Counted from the stretch's first letter, positions 44,055 through 52,486 are shown. The stretch is 64,000 nucleotides of DNA from Streptomyces sp. ISL-1 (GCF_018614585.1 NZ_JAGGOI010000024.1:62001-126000); one strand, 5' to 3'. Notes: generated from the letters alone by a model not told the origin. Translations and numbers: made by a program.

Positions 44055-45641
44055 ATGACGATGCGGGTACGGGCGGGGGCCCTGGCCGCGGCCGCGCTGC
44101 TGCTGGCCGGGGCGGTCGCCGGCTGTGACAGTGGTACGGACAAGGCGGATGCCGACGGCAAGAACACCGCCCGGCCCTCGGCGCCCGGGGCCGCCCCGGG
44201 CAAGGCCGCGCCGGGCGAGCCGACCCTGCCCGCCGCGCTCACCGGCCAGCAGTTGGACTTCAAGCGCTGCAAGCCCCCCGTGAAGGCCCGGGGCAGCTAC
44301 GCACAGGCGCCGGGCGGGCAATGGCAGTGCGCCCTGCTCAAGGCCCCACTCGACTACCGCAAGCCGACGGGCGAGACGATCGGGATCGCCCTGATCCGCG
44401 CCAAGGCACTCGACGGGGACAGGCGGATCGGCTCGCTGCTCTTCAACTTCGGCGGCCCCGGCGGCTCGGGGGTCGCCGGACTGCCCGGCTCGGCAGACGG
44501 CTTCAAGAAGCTGCACAGCCGTTACGACCTGGTCAGCTTCGACCCGCGCGGGGTCGCGGAGAGCTCCGCGGTGGTCTGCCGGGACAGCAAGCGGACGGCG
44601 GCCTCGTTCCGGCTGGACTCCACCCCGGACACACCCGAGGAGGAGAAGGCGTACCTCGATGACTCCACTGCCTTCGGCGCCGGCTGCGCCAAGAAGTCGG
44701 GCAAGGTGCTGGCACACGTCGGCACCGCGAACGCCGCCCGCGACATGGACCTGATACGCCAGGTCCTCGGCGACGACAAGCTGCACTACCTGGGCTTCTC
44801 GTACGGCACCGAACTGGGCGGCGTCTACGCTCACTTGTTCCCGGCGCGGGCCGGACGCCTCGTCCTGGACGCCGTGGTCGACCCCTCCGCCGACTACCCG
44901 GGGCACTCGCGCAACCAGGCCCTCGGCTTCCAGCGCGCCCTGGACAACTACTTCAAGAGCCGCGGCATCGGCGCGAAGGACGGCACCGCGCGCGTGGTGA
45001 AGCTGCTCGACAGGCTCGACCGCAAGCCGCTGCCGACCACGCAGGGCCGCACGCTCACCCAGAGCCTCGCGCTGACCGGCATCATCACGCCGCTGTACGC
45101 AAAGGACCAGTGGCCGTATCTGACCAAGGCTCTGGATGAGGCCGACAACGGCGACGGGAGCCGGTTGCTGATGTCGGCCGAGTCGTACAACGGCCGGGAC
45201 GAGGACGGCAGTTATGGCACGCGGGACCACTCGCAGCGCGCCATATCGTGCGCGGACACGACGGGACGGGTGACGGCCGCCGAGGTCAGGTCCCGCCATC
45301 TGGCCGAGTTCACGAAGGTGTCGCCGGTCTTCGGCCCGTATCTGGCCTGGGACCTGGCGGGCTGGTGCGCGAACTGGCCGGTGCCCGGCGAGTCCGAGAC
45401 TCCCGAGGTCGCCGCGCCGGGCGCTGCCCCGATCCTGGTCGTCGGCACCACGGGCGACCCGGCGACCCCGTACGAGGGCGCGAAGAAAATGGCGGACGAG
45501 CTCGGCGCGGGCGTCGGTGTGCTGCTCACCAACAAGGGTGAGGGCCACGGCGCGTACGGGAACGGGGCGTGCGTGACCGGGACGGTGGACGCGTATCTGC
45601 TCGACGGCAAGGTCCCGGCGAACGGCAAGACCTGCGGATAG
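44055..45641 (+). CDS. secreted alpha/beta-hydrolase lipoprotein (TAP-like), copy 2
   Basis: 528 residues, plainly paralogous to copy 1 along its whole length. Signal with lipobox ALLLAGAVAGC, then SLLFNFGGPGGSGVAGLP, YDLVSFDPRGVAESS, Ser in LGFSYGTELGGVYAHLF, Asp in VGTTGDPATPYEGAKKM, His in NKGEGHGAYGNG. It differs in the middle, lacking the CVDRGDQC disulfide loop of copy 1. ATG 44055 with GGGGGCACGGG upstream. The pair is a tandem duplication that has diverged, so they may have different peptide preferences. Confidence 0.88.
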   Translation: MTMRVRAGALAAAALLLAGAVAGCDSGTDKADADGKNTARPSAPGAAPGKAAPGEPTLPAALTGQQLDFKRCKPPVKARGSYAQAPGGQWQCALLKAPLDYRKPTGETIGIALIRAKALDGDRRIGSLLFNFGGPGGSGVAGLPGSADGFKKLHSRYDLVSFDPRGVAESSAVVCRDSKRTAASFRLDSTPDTPEEEKAYLDDSTAFGAGCAKKSGKVLAHVGTANAARDMDLIRQVLGDDKLHYLGFSYGTELGGVYAHLFPARAGRLVLDAVVDPSADYPGHSRNQALGFQRALDNYFKSRGIGAKDGTARVVKLLDRLDRKPLPTTQGRTLTQSLALTGIITPLYAKDQWPYLTKALDEADNGDGSRLLMSAESYNGRDEDGSYGTRDHSQRAISCADTTGRVTAAEVRSRHLAEFTKVSPVFGPYLAWDLAGWCANWPVPGESETPEVAAPGAAPILVVGTTGDPATPYEGAKKMADELGAGVGVLLTNKGEGHGAYGNGACVTGTVDAYLLDGKVPANGKTCG

Positions 45642-45746
45642 CTGTCCGCGACAGCGCGAAGGGCCCCGGACTCGCCCGCACCCCGGACTCGCCCGCCACC
45701 GAACTCGCCCGCCACCCCCGGGCCGGCCTGCGGCAGCGAACGCGAA

Positions 45747-45778
45747 GGGCCCCGGACCGGCGTTCCGGTCCGGGGCCC
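45747..45778. terminator. original moeZ terminator, now separated from moeZ
   Basis: A 14-bp perfect stem, GGGCCCCGGACCGG (45747-45760) and CCGGTCCGGGGCCC (45765-45778), loop CGTT. It follows the left-hand att copy, which still carries the last codons of moeZ, and also serves the convergent hydrolase gene. Confidence 0.7.
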
Positions 45779-45798
45779 AGCGCACACACACTCGCGTC

Positions 45799-45809
45799 AG
45801 TAGATCGGC
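45799..45809. repeat. left attachment repeat (attL), displaced end of moeZ
   Basis: On the minus strand GAC-TTG-CCG-ATC-TAC-TGA reads Asp-Leu-Pro-Ile-Tyr-stop, matching the current MoeZ end Asp-Lys-Pro-Ile-Tyr. The 11-bp core is identical to 60071-60081. Confidence 0.75.
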
Positions 45810-45811
45810 AA

Positions 45812-45833
45812 GTCAGGCCATGTACTGCCTGAC
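45812..45833. repeat. inverted repeat next to the attachment core
   Basis: GTCAGGC-CATGTACT-GCCTGAC, perfect 7-bp arms, two bases from the att core and 20 bp from the integrase stop. It could be an integrase arm/core site or the int terminator. Confidence 0.5.
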
Positions 45834-45852
45834 CTGCGTGTTTCCGGCATCC

Positions 45853-47088
45853 TCACTCCCCCTGGGCCGTCGTGGGGCCGTCATCGGTGTCCGGGCCGTC
45901 CCCGAAGGCACGGTTCACTGCCTCCCGGGTCCGCTTCTCGCTGCTGGGCATCAGATGCGTGTACGTCCGCAGGGTGAAGCCCGGGTCGTGGTGCCCCAGG
46001 TACTGGGACACAGCCTTGATGCTCTCCCCCGCGTCCAGCAGAACGGACGCGTAGAAGTGCCTCAGCGCGTGCATGCCGCTCGTCCGGCCGGGAGAAATGC
46101 CCGACGCATTCAGGGCCGGGCGCCAGGCCCAGCGGTTGAAGTCGTTGCGGTTGACCGGGCGACCGTGATCCCTATGGAAGAGCAAGGATGCCGTTACCGG
46201 CGAGCCGTCGACCGCCCGCCACGGCAGCGTCACAGCGGCGGGCGGGTGCTGGCTGATGTGCTCCTCGATCGACCGGGCAACACTCTCGGGCAGCGGGACC
46301 GTTCGCGCCTTGGCTCCCTTGGGCGGCGCGAACACCGGACGGTTACGGATGAGTTTGACCTGACGTACCACGTGAACCACTCCCTCGATGAAGTCCACGT
46401 CTTCGACCGCCAGGCCGAGGACCTCGCCCTGACGCAAGCCGCATCCGCCAGCCAAATCCACCATGGCCCCGTACTGCTCCGGCAATGCCGAGCGAACCGC
46501 AAGTACACACTCACACGGCCAAGGAACGATCCGGCGAGGGTCGAGCTTCGGCGCACGCACGGACGACGAACGACAAGGGTTCTCGGGGATCAGGCGGTCA
46601 TCCACTGCCGCCGTCAGCATGGTGGAGAGATTCGCGAAGATCACTCGCTGATAGGCGGGCGCGACTCCCCCGTCCTGCAGCTTCCGCAGCCACTCACGAA
46701 TGTGCGTCGGGCGGAGCGAGCCCAGTGTGCGACTGCCCAGGTACGGCAGGACGTGCAGGCGGATTCGCTGCTCGGTCCCCACGAACGTGCCCGGGTCCAT
46801 GTTGAGCGACGCCAGCCAACGTTCGGCGTGCTGGCGAACCGTGAGGCGACCGGCTTGCGGGTCGATGTACTGCCCGCGCGACATGTCCGCCTCGATCTGC
46901 GCGAGCCACTGCTCAGCGAGCCGCTTCTGACGGTCGGGGAAGCTCTTGGACTTCTCGGTGCCGTCGGGACCGATATAGCGGGCGCGGTAGCGCAGGCCGA
47001 GGCCGTGGCGCTCTGTTTTCACCTTGCGAGTCTTGCCGTCCGGGCCGGTCTCGGTGCGATACCAGCGGTCTTGGACGTGTCCAGCCAT
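45853..47088 (-). CDS. int: tyrosine recombinase (site-specific integrase)
   Basis: 411 residues. N-terminal AP2-like/SAM-like DNA-binding part (RYRARYIGPDGTEKSKSFPD; VRQHAERWLASLNMD). The catalytic residues of the tyrosine recombinase family are present: Arg in GGCGLRQGEVLGL, the HxxR segment in MHALRHFYASVLLDAGE, His in YLGHHDPGFTLRTYTHL and the nucleophilic Tyr in the same stretch (TYTHL). ATG 47088 follows GGGAGGCTGCCTG and overlaps the xis stop by one base (TGATG). As the gene nearest the att site, it integrates and, with Xis, excises the element. Confidence 0.94.
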   Translation of the reverse strand: MAGHVQDRWYRTETGPDGKTRKVKTERHGLGLRYRARYIGPDGTEKSKSFPDRQKRLAEQWLAQIEADMSRGQYIDPQAGRLTVRQHAERWLASLNMDPGTFVGTEQRIRLHVLPYLGSRTLGSLRPTHIREWLRKLQDGGVAPAYQRVIFANLSTMLTAAVDDRLIPENPCRSSSVRAPKLDPRRIVPWPCECVLAVRSALPEQYGAMVDLAGGCGLRQGEVLGLAVEDVDFIEGVVHVVRQVKLIRNRPVFAPPKGAKARTVPLPESVARSIEEHISQHPPAAVTLPWRAVDGSPVTASLLFHRDHGRPVNRNDFNRWAWRPALNASGISPGRTSGMHALRHFYASVLLDAGESIKAVSQYLGHHDPGFTLRTYTHLMPSSEKRTREAVNRAFGDGPDTDDGPTTAQGE

Positions 47089-47285
47089 CAGGCAGCCTCC
47101 CCAAGCTGGGAGTTCACCCAGGCGCGTACGTCGTTGGGATCGAAGCGGAGGTGCCGGCCGACCCGGAAGCCGCGGGGACCGGTGTGCTTGCGGCGCCACT
47201 GGTAGACAGTCTCGACGCTGGGGAGTTCGAACATCTCGACCAGGTCCTCAGGGGTCAGGAACCGGTTCGGCAGCTCTGAGGCCAT
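47088..47285 (-). CDS. xis: excisionase / helix-turn-helix protein
   Basis: 65 residues, MerR-like HTH_17 domain: NRFLTPEDLVEMFELPSVET, VYQWRRKHTGPRGFRVGRHL, RFDPNDVRAWVNSQ. AAAGGGAGTGCTGACC precedes the ATG. It lies directly upstream of int and overlaps it by one base, the pSAM2 xis-int arrangement. Its role is recombination directionality. Confidence 0.88.
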   Translation of the reverse strand: MASELPNRFLTPEDLVEMFELPSVETVYQWRRKHTGPRGFRVGRHLRFDPNDVRAWVNSQLGEAA

Positions 47286-47287
47286 GG

Positions 47288-48655
47288 TCAGCACTCCCTT
47301 TCGTCGGTGAGCTGGTCGCACAGGGCTTCGCGGGCGGTTTCTCGGTTGATGCGGATGTCTTCGGCGATGGATGCGGCGAGAGCGGATTCGCCGGGTGTGT
47401 GGCCGTGGCCGGCGTATCGCCAGTCGGCGAGGACGAGTGTGGTGTCGGGCTCGGGCAGGCCGAGGGTTCGGCGTTGCTCGGCTGCGCGGTAGTCGGCACG
47501 GACCTGACGCCGTTCGGCGAAGGTGGAGGAGTAGCGGCGGGACTTGGTGAGGAAGTGGCCGCGGAAACCGAGCATGTGCGCCCAGGCCCACAGCTTCCGT
47601 TCGGGGTAGAGCGGGTCGAGGTCCCAGCACGCGCGGATGAGACGGCGTGCGTGGTCGGGCACGTGGTGTTGGTCGAGTTCGGCGAGTTCGCCGACGCGGC
47701 GATCGAGTGCGCCGGTGGTCTCGGCTGCCTTGGTGGCGTACTTGGCTACGTAGGCGGCGACCTTCTGTTCGCTGATGTCGTCACCGTCGTCGAAGGCCTG
47801 TATGGGCTGGACGTCGAGCTTCTTGCCCCAGCACAAGGTGCGGGCGGGCTGCCCGTCGACAGCGGGCACCGTCACCGTGGTGTACGGATGCTTTCTGGCT
47901 GCGCGGATCGCGTCGGTGAGCAGGTCGAGCGTGGCCCAAACCGGGGGCGTGCTGTCGGGTCCGCTCGGTCCGTCGATGCGGATGACCGCGTGGAAGTGGA
48001 TCGCACCGCGCTTTTGGAACTCCGCGACCTTGTTGAACGACAGCCGTACTGTCTCCTTGAACGCCTTCTGCGTGAGTCCTGCGGCGGCGGCGAGCTCGCG
48101 GCGGAGCCGGTTGATGAACCGGTGCCACAACTCGCCTGCGTGGTTGTTGAACAGCACCGCGCCCGCGTAGTCGTACGTTGCCGGGTCGAGCGCCGTGCCG
48201 AGGGCGGGATCGTCCTCACGGTGGCGAGCACCGCAGCGGCAGCGGCCGGTGTCGGGGATGTTGTGCACACGGCCGAAGGACGGGGCGGTCAGCGTGGTGA
48301 AGACACGGGGCCGCTCGCGTACCGCGGTGGGGATGTTCATGGTGTCGTCGCCGGTGAGGCCCGCGCGGACGAGGCGGTAGGCGTCGCCGGCGTAGAGGTA
48401 GGCGCAGGGCTGGCAGCGGGAGGCGCGGCGGTTGCCGCAGGCGATGCGCAGCCGGCCGCCGGGCTCGTCCTGCGTGGAGTAGGTGTGCAGGACCTGACCC
48501 GAGGTTTTGTCGCGGGTCAGGCTCCAGCCGGTGAGGTGGATGGGTTGGGCGCATCCGCCGGTCCTCTTGATCTGGTCTTGCCAGCGGTCGAAGTCGGGGG
48601 CCGAAGCCACCCTGAGCAGGTCGCCCAGGGTGGTCGGGTCCAGCGTGTCAGGCAC
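47288..48655 (-). CDS. repSA: RepSA-type rolling-circle replication initiator
   Basis: 455 residues. N-terminal cysteine cluster (CGNRRASRCQPCAYLYAGDA; CRCGARH). The HUH metal motif is GAIHFHAVIRIDG and the catalytic Tyr segment KVAAYVAKYATKAAE, as in the RepSA family that nicks the element's origin. The start is GTG 48655, with GGAGG six bases upstream inside the end of the ASCH gene (8-bp overlap); the frame extends to 49006 but the upstream part is the shadow of other genes. Its replication allows copy of the excised element during transfer. Confidence 0.9.
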   Translation of the reverse strand: MPDTLDPTTLGDLLRVASAPDFDRWQDQIKRTGGCAQPIHLTGWSLTRDKTSGQVLHTYSTQDEPGGRLRIACGNRRASRCQPCAYLYAGDAYRLVRAGLTGDDTMNIPTAVRERPRVFTTLTAPSFGRVHNIPDTGRCRCGARHREDDPALGTALDPATYDYAGAVLFNNHAGELWHRFINRLRRELAAAAGLTQKAFKETVRLSFNKVAEFQKRGAIHFHAVIRIDGPSGPDSTPPVWATLDLLTDAIRAARKHPYTTVTVPAVDGQPARTLCWGKKLDVQPIQAFDDGDDISEQKVAAYVAKYATKAAETTGALDRRVGELAELDQHHVPDHARRLIRACWDLDPLYPERKLWAWAHMLGFRGHFLTKSRRYSSTFAERRQVRADYRAAEQRRTLGLPEPDTTLVLADWRYAGHGHTPGESALAASIAEDIRINRETAREALCDQLTDEREC

Positions 48656-49091
48656 GGGCCGCCTCCAGCGCGTCTGCGAGGAGCGGGGAGGCGAGCAGCC
48701 CCGGGGGTGGGCTCCACAGGCCACGTGCGCCGGGCCACGGCAGCGGCTCGGCGAGCGGGACGACAGTGGACAGTCGCCAATGCCAAGGGCTACGGCCGGA
48801 CCAAAGGGTGCAGTAGCCGTCATCTTCGTGGCAGCCCTCCAGGCGGGCGACCGCGACGATCGCGCCCTTGGGGAAGGGGCGGCGCAGGAACGGGCGGGCC
48901 AGCGGTGCGTCTTTCGCGTTCGGGTCAGTGGTGCGCCCGGCGTGGATGAGGACCAGACCCCGGTGGTCGGTGGGCCAGCTGCGGTTCTCGATCCGCTTCG
49001 TGGCATAGGCGATGGCGCTTGCCCAGGGCTGCCGCACGGTGAGCGCCAGGACGGGGGCGGTGTCCAGTTCGCGAGCGTGGGGCTGGGGCAT
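48648..49091 (-). CDS. ASCH (PUA-like) domain protein
   Basis: 147 residues. The domain starts LALTVRQPWASAIAYATKRI, continuing ENRSWPTDHRGLVLIHAGR, a clear ASCH pattern; later GAIVAVARLEGCHEDDGY. ASCH domains bind RNA or modified nucleotides. The GGAGGTGCTCTG ribosome site precedes the ATG, which overlaps the methyltransferase stop (TGATG). The stop lies within rep. Placed between a DNA methyltransferase and the replication initiator, it may read a modified base or act on nucleic acids; that is inference. Confidence 0.85.
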   Translation of the reverse strand: MPQPHARELDTAPVLALTVRQPWASAIAYATKRIENRSWPTDHRGLVLIHAGRTTDPNAKDAPLARPFLRRPFPKGAIVAVARLEGCHEDDGYCTLWSGRSPWHWRLSTVVPLAEPLPWPGARGLWSPPPGLLASPLLADALEAARA

Positions 49092-50599
49092 CAGAGCACC
49101 TCCAGCAGAGCGGAGGCGATCCATTGGGCGACGTTGGCGGGCACGGCGTTTCCGGCCTGCTTGGTCTGCTCTCCCCCGTGGCCCAGGACGGTGTAGTCGT
49201 CGGTGAAGCGCTGGGCGCGCAGGTGCTCACGGGCGGACAGCATGCGGAAGTAGCAGTCCTCCGGATCGATCTGCTCTGGCGGGCTGTCGGCTCCGAGCAC
49301 CACGCCCGCTGACTCCCGGGTGGCGATGGTGTGCAGCGGTGTCCGGGTCGTGGTCGGGCCGCCCCTGCGGTAGGGGATGACCAGGCCGTGGTGGTTGCCT
49401 CCGGCGGTGATCGCGGCCAGCGGGTCGCCGATGGCCCGGGTGGTGGAGCCGCCGCCGCGGTGCTCGGTGATGAACGGGCCGGGCAGCAGCAGGGCTTCGC
49501 TTTCGCGGGTGGTGCGGGTGCGCATGGGCACGGTGACCGCGGCCGCATCGGTGTTCCAGCTGCCGCCGACGGGGACCAGCAGCGGCGGGATGGCGATGCC
49601 GTCGCCGATCCGCACGGTGCGGGTGGGCAGCGGCGCCGCCAGTGCGGGGAAGGCGCGGCCGTCGCCCTGGTCGCTGTGGTTGACCGTGACCACGGAGGGC
49701 ACCCGGTGCTTGTCCAGTCCGAGGCGGATCTTGCGCAGGGTGGATAAGGCGAGGGGCTTCATGCCCTTGGTGTGCCGGTCACCGATACGGATACCGGGGT
49801 CTGACCAGTTGATCGCACCGGCTGCGGGCCGTACGTACGGTTCGACGATCTGATGACGGCAGGCGGGGTTGGGGCAGCGGAAGTCGTACTGCTGCCGGTA
49901 CTTGCCGATCTTCCGGCCGTTGCGCCAGGACTGGACGGCCGATACGTCCTGTTCGCAGCCGGAGCACCAGGCGGGCGGGCGGACATCGAGGTTCGGCGCC
50001 CGCAATTCCCGTCGGGTGAAGACGATGAAGATGCGGTCCCGCCACTGCGGGGCGTGCGGGTTGTCGTCCGCGCCGATGTGAGCAGCGGTGACGGACACGA
50101 TCTGGTGGCGGAAGCCGAGGATTTCCCAGGCGTGCAGCCACCAGGAGAACAGCGGCCAGGCGGTGGCGAAGCGGGGGACGTTCTCGCAGACGACGGCGTC
50201 GAAGTTGTGGACCTCGGCGGCGCGCAGGATGTCGTAGGCGGTGGCCCGGGTGCGCTCCCACGCGGCGTCCTGGATCGGTCCCTCTTCCAACAGATCCAGT
50301 TGGCCGGGGGTGGGCGGGGGCTTGGGGCGGCTGATGCCGTCGGCGGGGCTGCCCTCGGTGCAGATCGGGGAACCGACCAGGACCCGGGCCTTGGGCAGAC
50401 GCCGCATGTCGTAGTGGTCCAGATCCACGCAGAGGTGCTCGGCCTCGGGAAAGTTGGCCGCATGGGTCTCGACAGCCCGTGGCCAGTGGTTGGCGCCCAG
50501 CACCACGTCGAAGCCGGCGCGGCGGAACCCGTCGGAGTCCCCACCGGCACCGCAGAACAGATGGATGGACGTCGGCCGGGAGGTAGCGGATCGGCGCAT
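49091..50599 (-). CDS. C5-cytosine DNA methyltransferase with altered motif IV
   Basis: 502 residues. Motif I IHLFCGAGGDSDGFRRAGFD, motif IV VGSPICTEGSPADG, motif VI AVVCENVPRF, motif VIII QWRDRIFIVF, a zinc-finger pair CSGCEQD and CPNPACRH, and motif X KQAGNAVPANVAQWIASALL. The order is that of Dcm/HhaI-type enzymes. Motif IV is PICT instead of the usual PPCQ; the nucleophilic Cys is kept. The long variable region (about residues 215-440) would define the target. ATG 50599 follows GGAGG. It may protect the element from host restriction on transfer. No cognate endonuclease is visible. Confidence 0.88.
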   Translation of the reverse strand: MRRSATSRPTSIHLFCGAGGDSDGFRRAGFDVVLGANHWPRAVETHAANFPEAEHLCVDLDHYDMRRLPKARVLVGSPICTEGSPADGISRPKPPPTPGQLDLLEEGPIQDAAWERTRATAYDILRAAEVHNFDAVVCENVPRFATAWPLFSWWLHAWEILGFRHQIVSVTAAHIGADDNPHAPQWRDRIFIVFTRRELRAPNLDVRPPAWCSGCEQDVSAVQSWRNGRKIGKYRQQYDFRCPNPACRHQIVEPYVRPAAGAINWSDPGIRIGDRHTKGMKPLALSTLRKIRLGLDKHRVPSVVTVNHSDQGDGRAFPALAAPLPTRTVRIGDGIAIPPLLVPVGGSWNTDAAAVTVPMRTRTTRESEALLLPGPFITEHRGGGSTTRAIGDPLAAITAGGNHHGLVIPYRRGGPTTTRTPLHTIATRESAGVVLGADSPPEQIDPEDCYFRMLSAREHLRAQRFTDDYTVLGHGGEQTKQAGNAVPANVAQWIASALLEVL

Positions 50600-50817
50600 C
50601 ACCGGACTGCCTCCTGCCCGGACGAGGCAGCGGCGGGGCGGCGGGTGGTGACGAGCCAGAGGGGCGCTGTGCCGGTGCCGTGGCAGGCCGGGCAGACGAC
50701 GGTCAGGGTGGTGCGGGTGCCGTCCTGGTCGCGGGTGCCGGTGGTGATGGCGACAACGGGGAAGCCGTCGCAGTCCGGGCAGATCCGGGCAGCACGATCC
50801 GTGCGGTCGGGCATCAT
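50599..50817 (-). CDS. small zinc-ribbon protein, DnaJ-type Cys pairs
   Basis: 72 residues with ICPDCDGFPVV and VVCPACHGTGTAP, a CxxC pair duo typical of actinobacterial element proteins. GGAAGGA precedes the ATG; the stop overlaps the methyltransferase start by one base. The function is unknown; nucleic-acid or protein binding is likely. Confidence 0.75.
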   Translation of the reverse strand: MMPDRTDRAARICPDCDGFPVVAITTGTRDQDGTRTTLTVVCPACHGTGTAPLWLVTTRRPAAASSGQEAVR

Positions 50818-50906
50818 GGAGATTCCTTCCGGTTGATGAAGTCGGGTAGGGGCTTGGGCCGTCCGGGCGGCGGATACTTGGCGGTAGAGGCCGCCCGGAG
50901 GGCCGG

Positions 50907-51248
50907 TCAGCGCTGGCGCGGGTTGTTGAGCATGGAGCGCAGGACCACGGCACAGACCGCGACGGACGCGGCGGTGATGGCGACCGCGAGCAGGAGCGAG
51001 ACGAGCACCGCGCCGACCACCAGGACGACAGCGGCGCCGCCACCCACGGCCACGAGAAGGCCGGCCGGTGTGAGCCGGACAGCAGGTGCGGCAGCGGGTG
51101 CCGAGGGCATCGCAGCGGGAGCCGGGGCGGGGTGCTGGCAGGAGCACACCGGAGCGTGCTGGTGCTGCTCGAGCGGAGCCGCCGGGTGGACGAGCGGGGC
51201 AACGATGCCGGTGGGTGTGGGCATGGTCGGGATGCGCGGGCGGAGCAT
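50907..51248 (-). CDS. spdD: SpdD-like membrane protein
   Basis: 113 residues. The N-terminal half is Pro/His-rich (IPTMPTPTGIVAPLV; APLEQHQHAPVCSCQHP), then two adjacent hydrophobic helices GLLVAVGGGAAVVLVVGAVL and VSLLLAVAITAASVAVCAVV, then an Arg-rich end. This matches SpdD-type spread proteins that move plasmid DNA between hyphal compartments. AAGGGAGATCCACC precedes the ATG. Confidence 0.78.
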   Translation of the reverse strand: MLRPRIPTMPTPTGIVAPLVHPAAPLEQHQHAPVCSCQHPAPAPAAMPSAPAAAPAVRLTPAGLLVAVGGGAAVVLVVGAVLVSLLLAVAITAASVAVCAVVLRSMLNNPRQR

Positions 51249-51271
51249 GGTGGATCTCCCTTCTGGGCTGG

Positions 51272-51466
51272 TTACTTGGTGGTGCCGTTGACGACGTCGA
51301 CACCGGTCCTGGTGCTGGATTCGATGGCCGGGGCGAGGAAGGTGTCGGCGAGGAGGAAGCCGCCGAGGAGGAGCACGACGATCAGCCAGGTCGGCGGGCG
51401 CAGCATCTTGATCCCGAAGTAGCCGAAGATGGCGACCACGAGGATCAGGGGCAGTTCGACGTTCAC
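51272..51466 (-). CDS. small membrane protein of the spread operon
   Basis: 64 residues with two helices, LPLILVVAIFGYFGIKML and PTWLIVVLLLGGFLLADTFL, then a short polar tail. The GTG start overlaps the SpdB-like stop by 4 bp (GTGA). It is probably part of the Spd complex in the membrane. Family assignment beyond this is uncertain. Confidence 0.72.
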   Translation of the reverse strand: MNVELPLILVVAIFGYFGIKMLRPPTWLIVVLLLGGFLLADTFLAPAIESSTRTGVDVVNGTTK

Positions 51467-52143
51467 GAGGGTTCAGTCCCTTCAGTGATCTGGTGGGCGA
51501 TGGCGTCGGCGAGCTGCGGGGCGACGCCGAGGCGGGTGCGCAGCGTTGCGGTGTCGATCGGGTGGCCGGTGGTGGTGCGGTGCGCGTCTGCGACCTTGCG
51601 GGCGTGTGCCAGGAGCGCGGGAGGCACCGCGATGGCGGGCGGCAGAGCCGGAACCGGAGCAGCCTCGGGAGGCGGTACTGGGGCGGGTGCTTCGCGGCTC
51701 ACGGCGATGTCCGGGGCCGGTTCGGCAGCCGGAGCCGTCTTCGGCGTCTCGGTGCGCAGCTGCGTTGGGGTGTGGACGAGGAGGGTGCCGCCGAGGAAGG
51801 CGAGGGCGGGCCAGCCGGCCACCAGGATGCGCAGCCAGGCGGGCACGTCGGTCAGATCGAGCAGGCCCGCAGTCGCCACGTTGGCCCCCAGGGATGCGGC
51901 CAGGGCGACGGCGAACCAGGTCCACGCGGCACGAGTCGGGCCCCCGGAGGAGCGGAGGATGCGCAGGCGACGCCAGGCGGCGACCAGCAGAAGGTCGACG
52001 CTGATGGGGTAGGCCCAGGCTTTCCAGCCGTCTTGTCCGGCAGCGGCGGCGATGTCGTGCAGGTGGGCGAAGGACAGCGCACCGGCGATCACGGCCTGAA
52101 CGAGTACGGCATCGGGCCGGACCGAGCGGGTCGAGTGGGTCAC
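51463..52143 (-). CDS. SpdB-like (DUF2637) membrane spread protein
   Basis: 226 residues. Four hydrophobic segments: VLVQAVIAGALSFAHLHDIA, WAYPISVDLLLVAAWR, WTWFAVALAASLGANVATAG, LRILVAGWPALAFLGGTLLV. After it, a Pro/Ala-rich linker and a C-terminal HTH-like segment (ALLAHARKVADAHRTTTGHP; LRTRLGVAPQLADAIAHQI). Such TM-plus-DNA-binding proteins occur in AICE spread loci. The ribosome site AAGGAGGTGA is excellent; GTG 52143. Confidence 0.82.
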   Translation of the reverse strand: MTHSTRSVRPDAVLVQAVIAGALSFAHLHDIAAAAGQDGWKAWAYPISVDLLLVAAWRRLRILRSSGGPTRAAWTWFAVALAASLGANVATAGLLDLTDVPAWLRILVAGWPALAFLGGTLLVHTPTQLRTETPKTAPAAEPAPDIAVSREAPAPVPPPEAAPVPALPPAIAVPPALLAHARKVADAHRTTTGHPIDTATLRTRLGVAPQLADAIAHQITEGTEPS

Positions 52144-52225
52144 GGGTCTTCACCTCCTTCACAAGGGGGTTGGGGGCGGGGCCGGGCGGGGCTCACGGGT
52201 CCTGCCGCCCGGCACCCGGCGGGGA

Positions 52226-52411
52226 TCAGTCGGTCGGGGCTTGGCCGGTGCCGAAGCAGGTGAGACAGAGGGCTTCCTGCCGGTCGCTGCTCTCGCGCTT
52301 GCTGCGGGTGCCGACCTTGAAGGACTCGGAGACCTGGCCGGTGGTGCAGTCCGGGCACGGTGTGGGCTTGGGCTTGGCTGTTCGGCGGGCGGAACGCTTG
52401 GCTGCGGTCAC
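52226..52411 (-). CDS. small zinc-ribbon protein
   Basis: 61 residues. Basic N-terminus (TAAKRSARRTAKPKPT) followed by CPDCTTGQVSES and CLTCFGTGQAP, another CxxC pair duo as in the gene at 50.6 kb. GAAAGGAGAAGCCC precedes the GTG. It is short but clearly coding; function unknown. Confidence 0.7.
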   Translation of the reverse strand: MTAAKRSARRTAKPKPTPCPDCTTGQVSESFKVGTRSKRESSDRQEALCLTCFGTGQAPTD

Positions 52412-52486
52412 GGGCTTCTCCTTTCAGGCATGGGAGGGGTAGGGACGTGGCGCGAAGGCGGTCATGCCGACCGGGGGAAGGGGGTG

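Noticed and set aside
49091-50599. Restriction-modification system in the element
   Set aside because: The methyltransferase has no adjacent endonuclease; all neighbours are Spd, zinc-ribbon, ASCH or Rep proteins.
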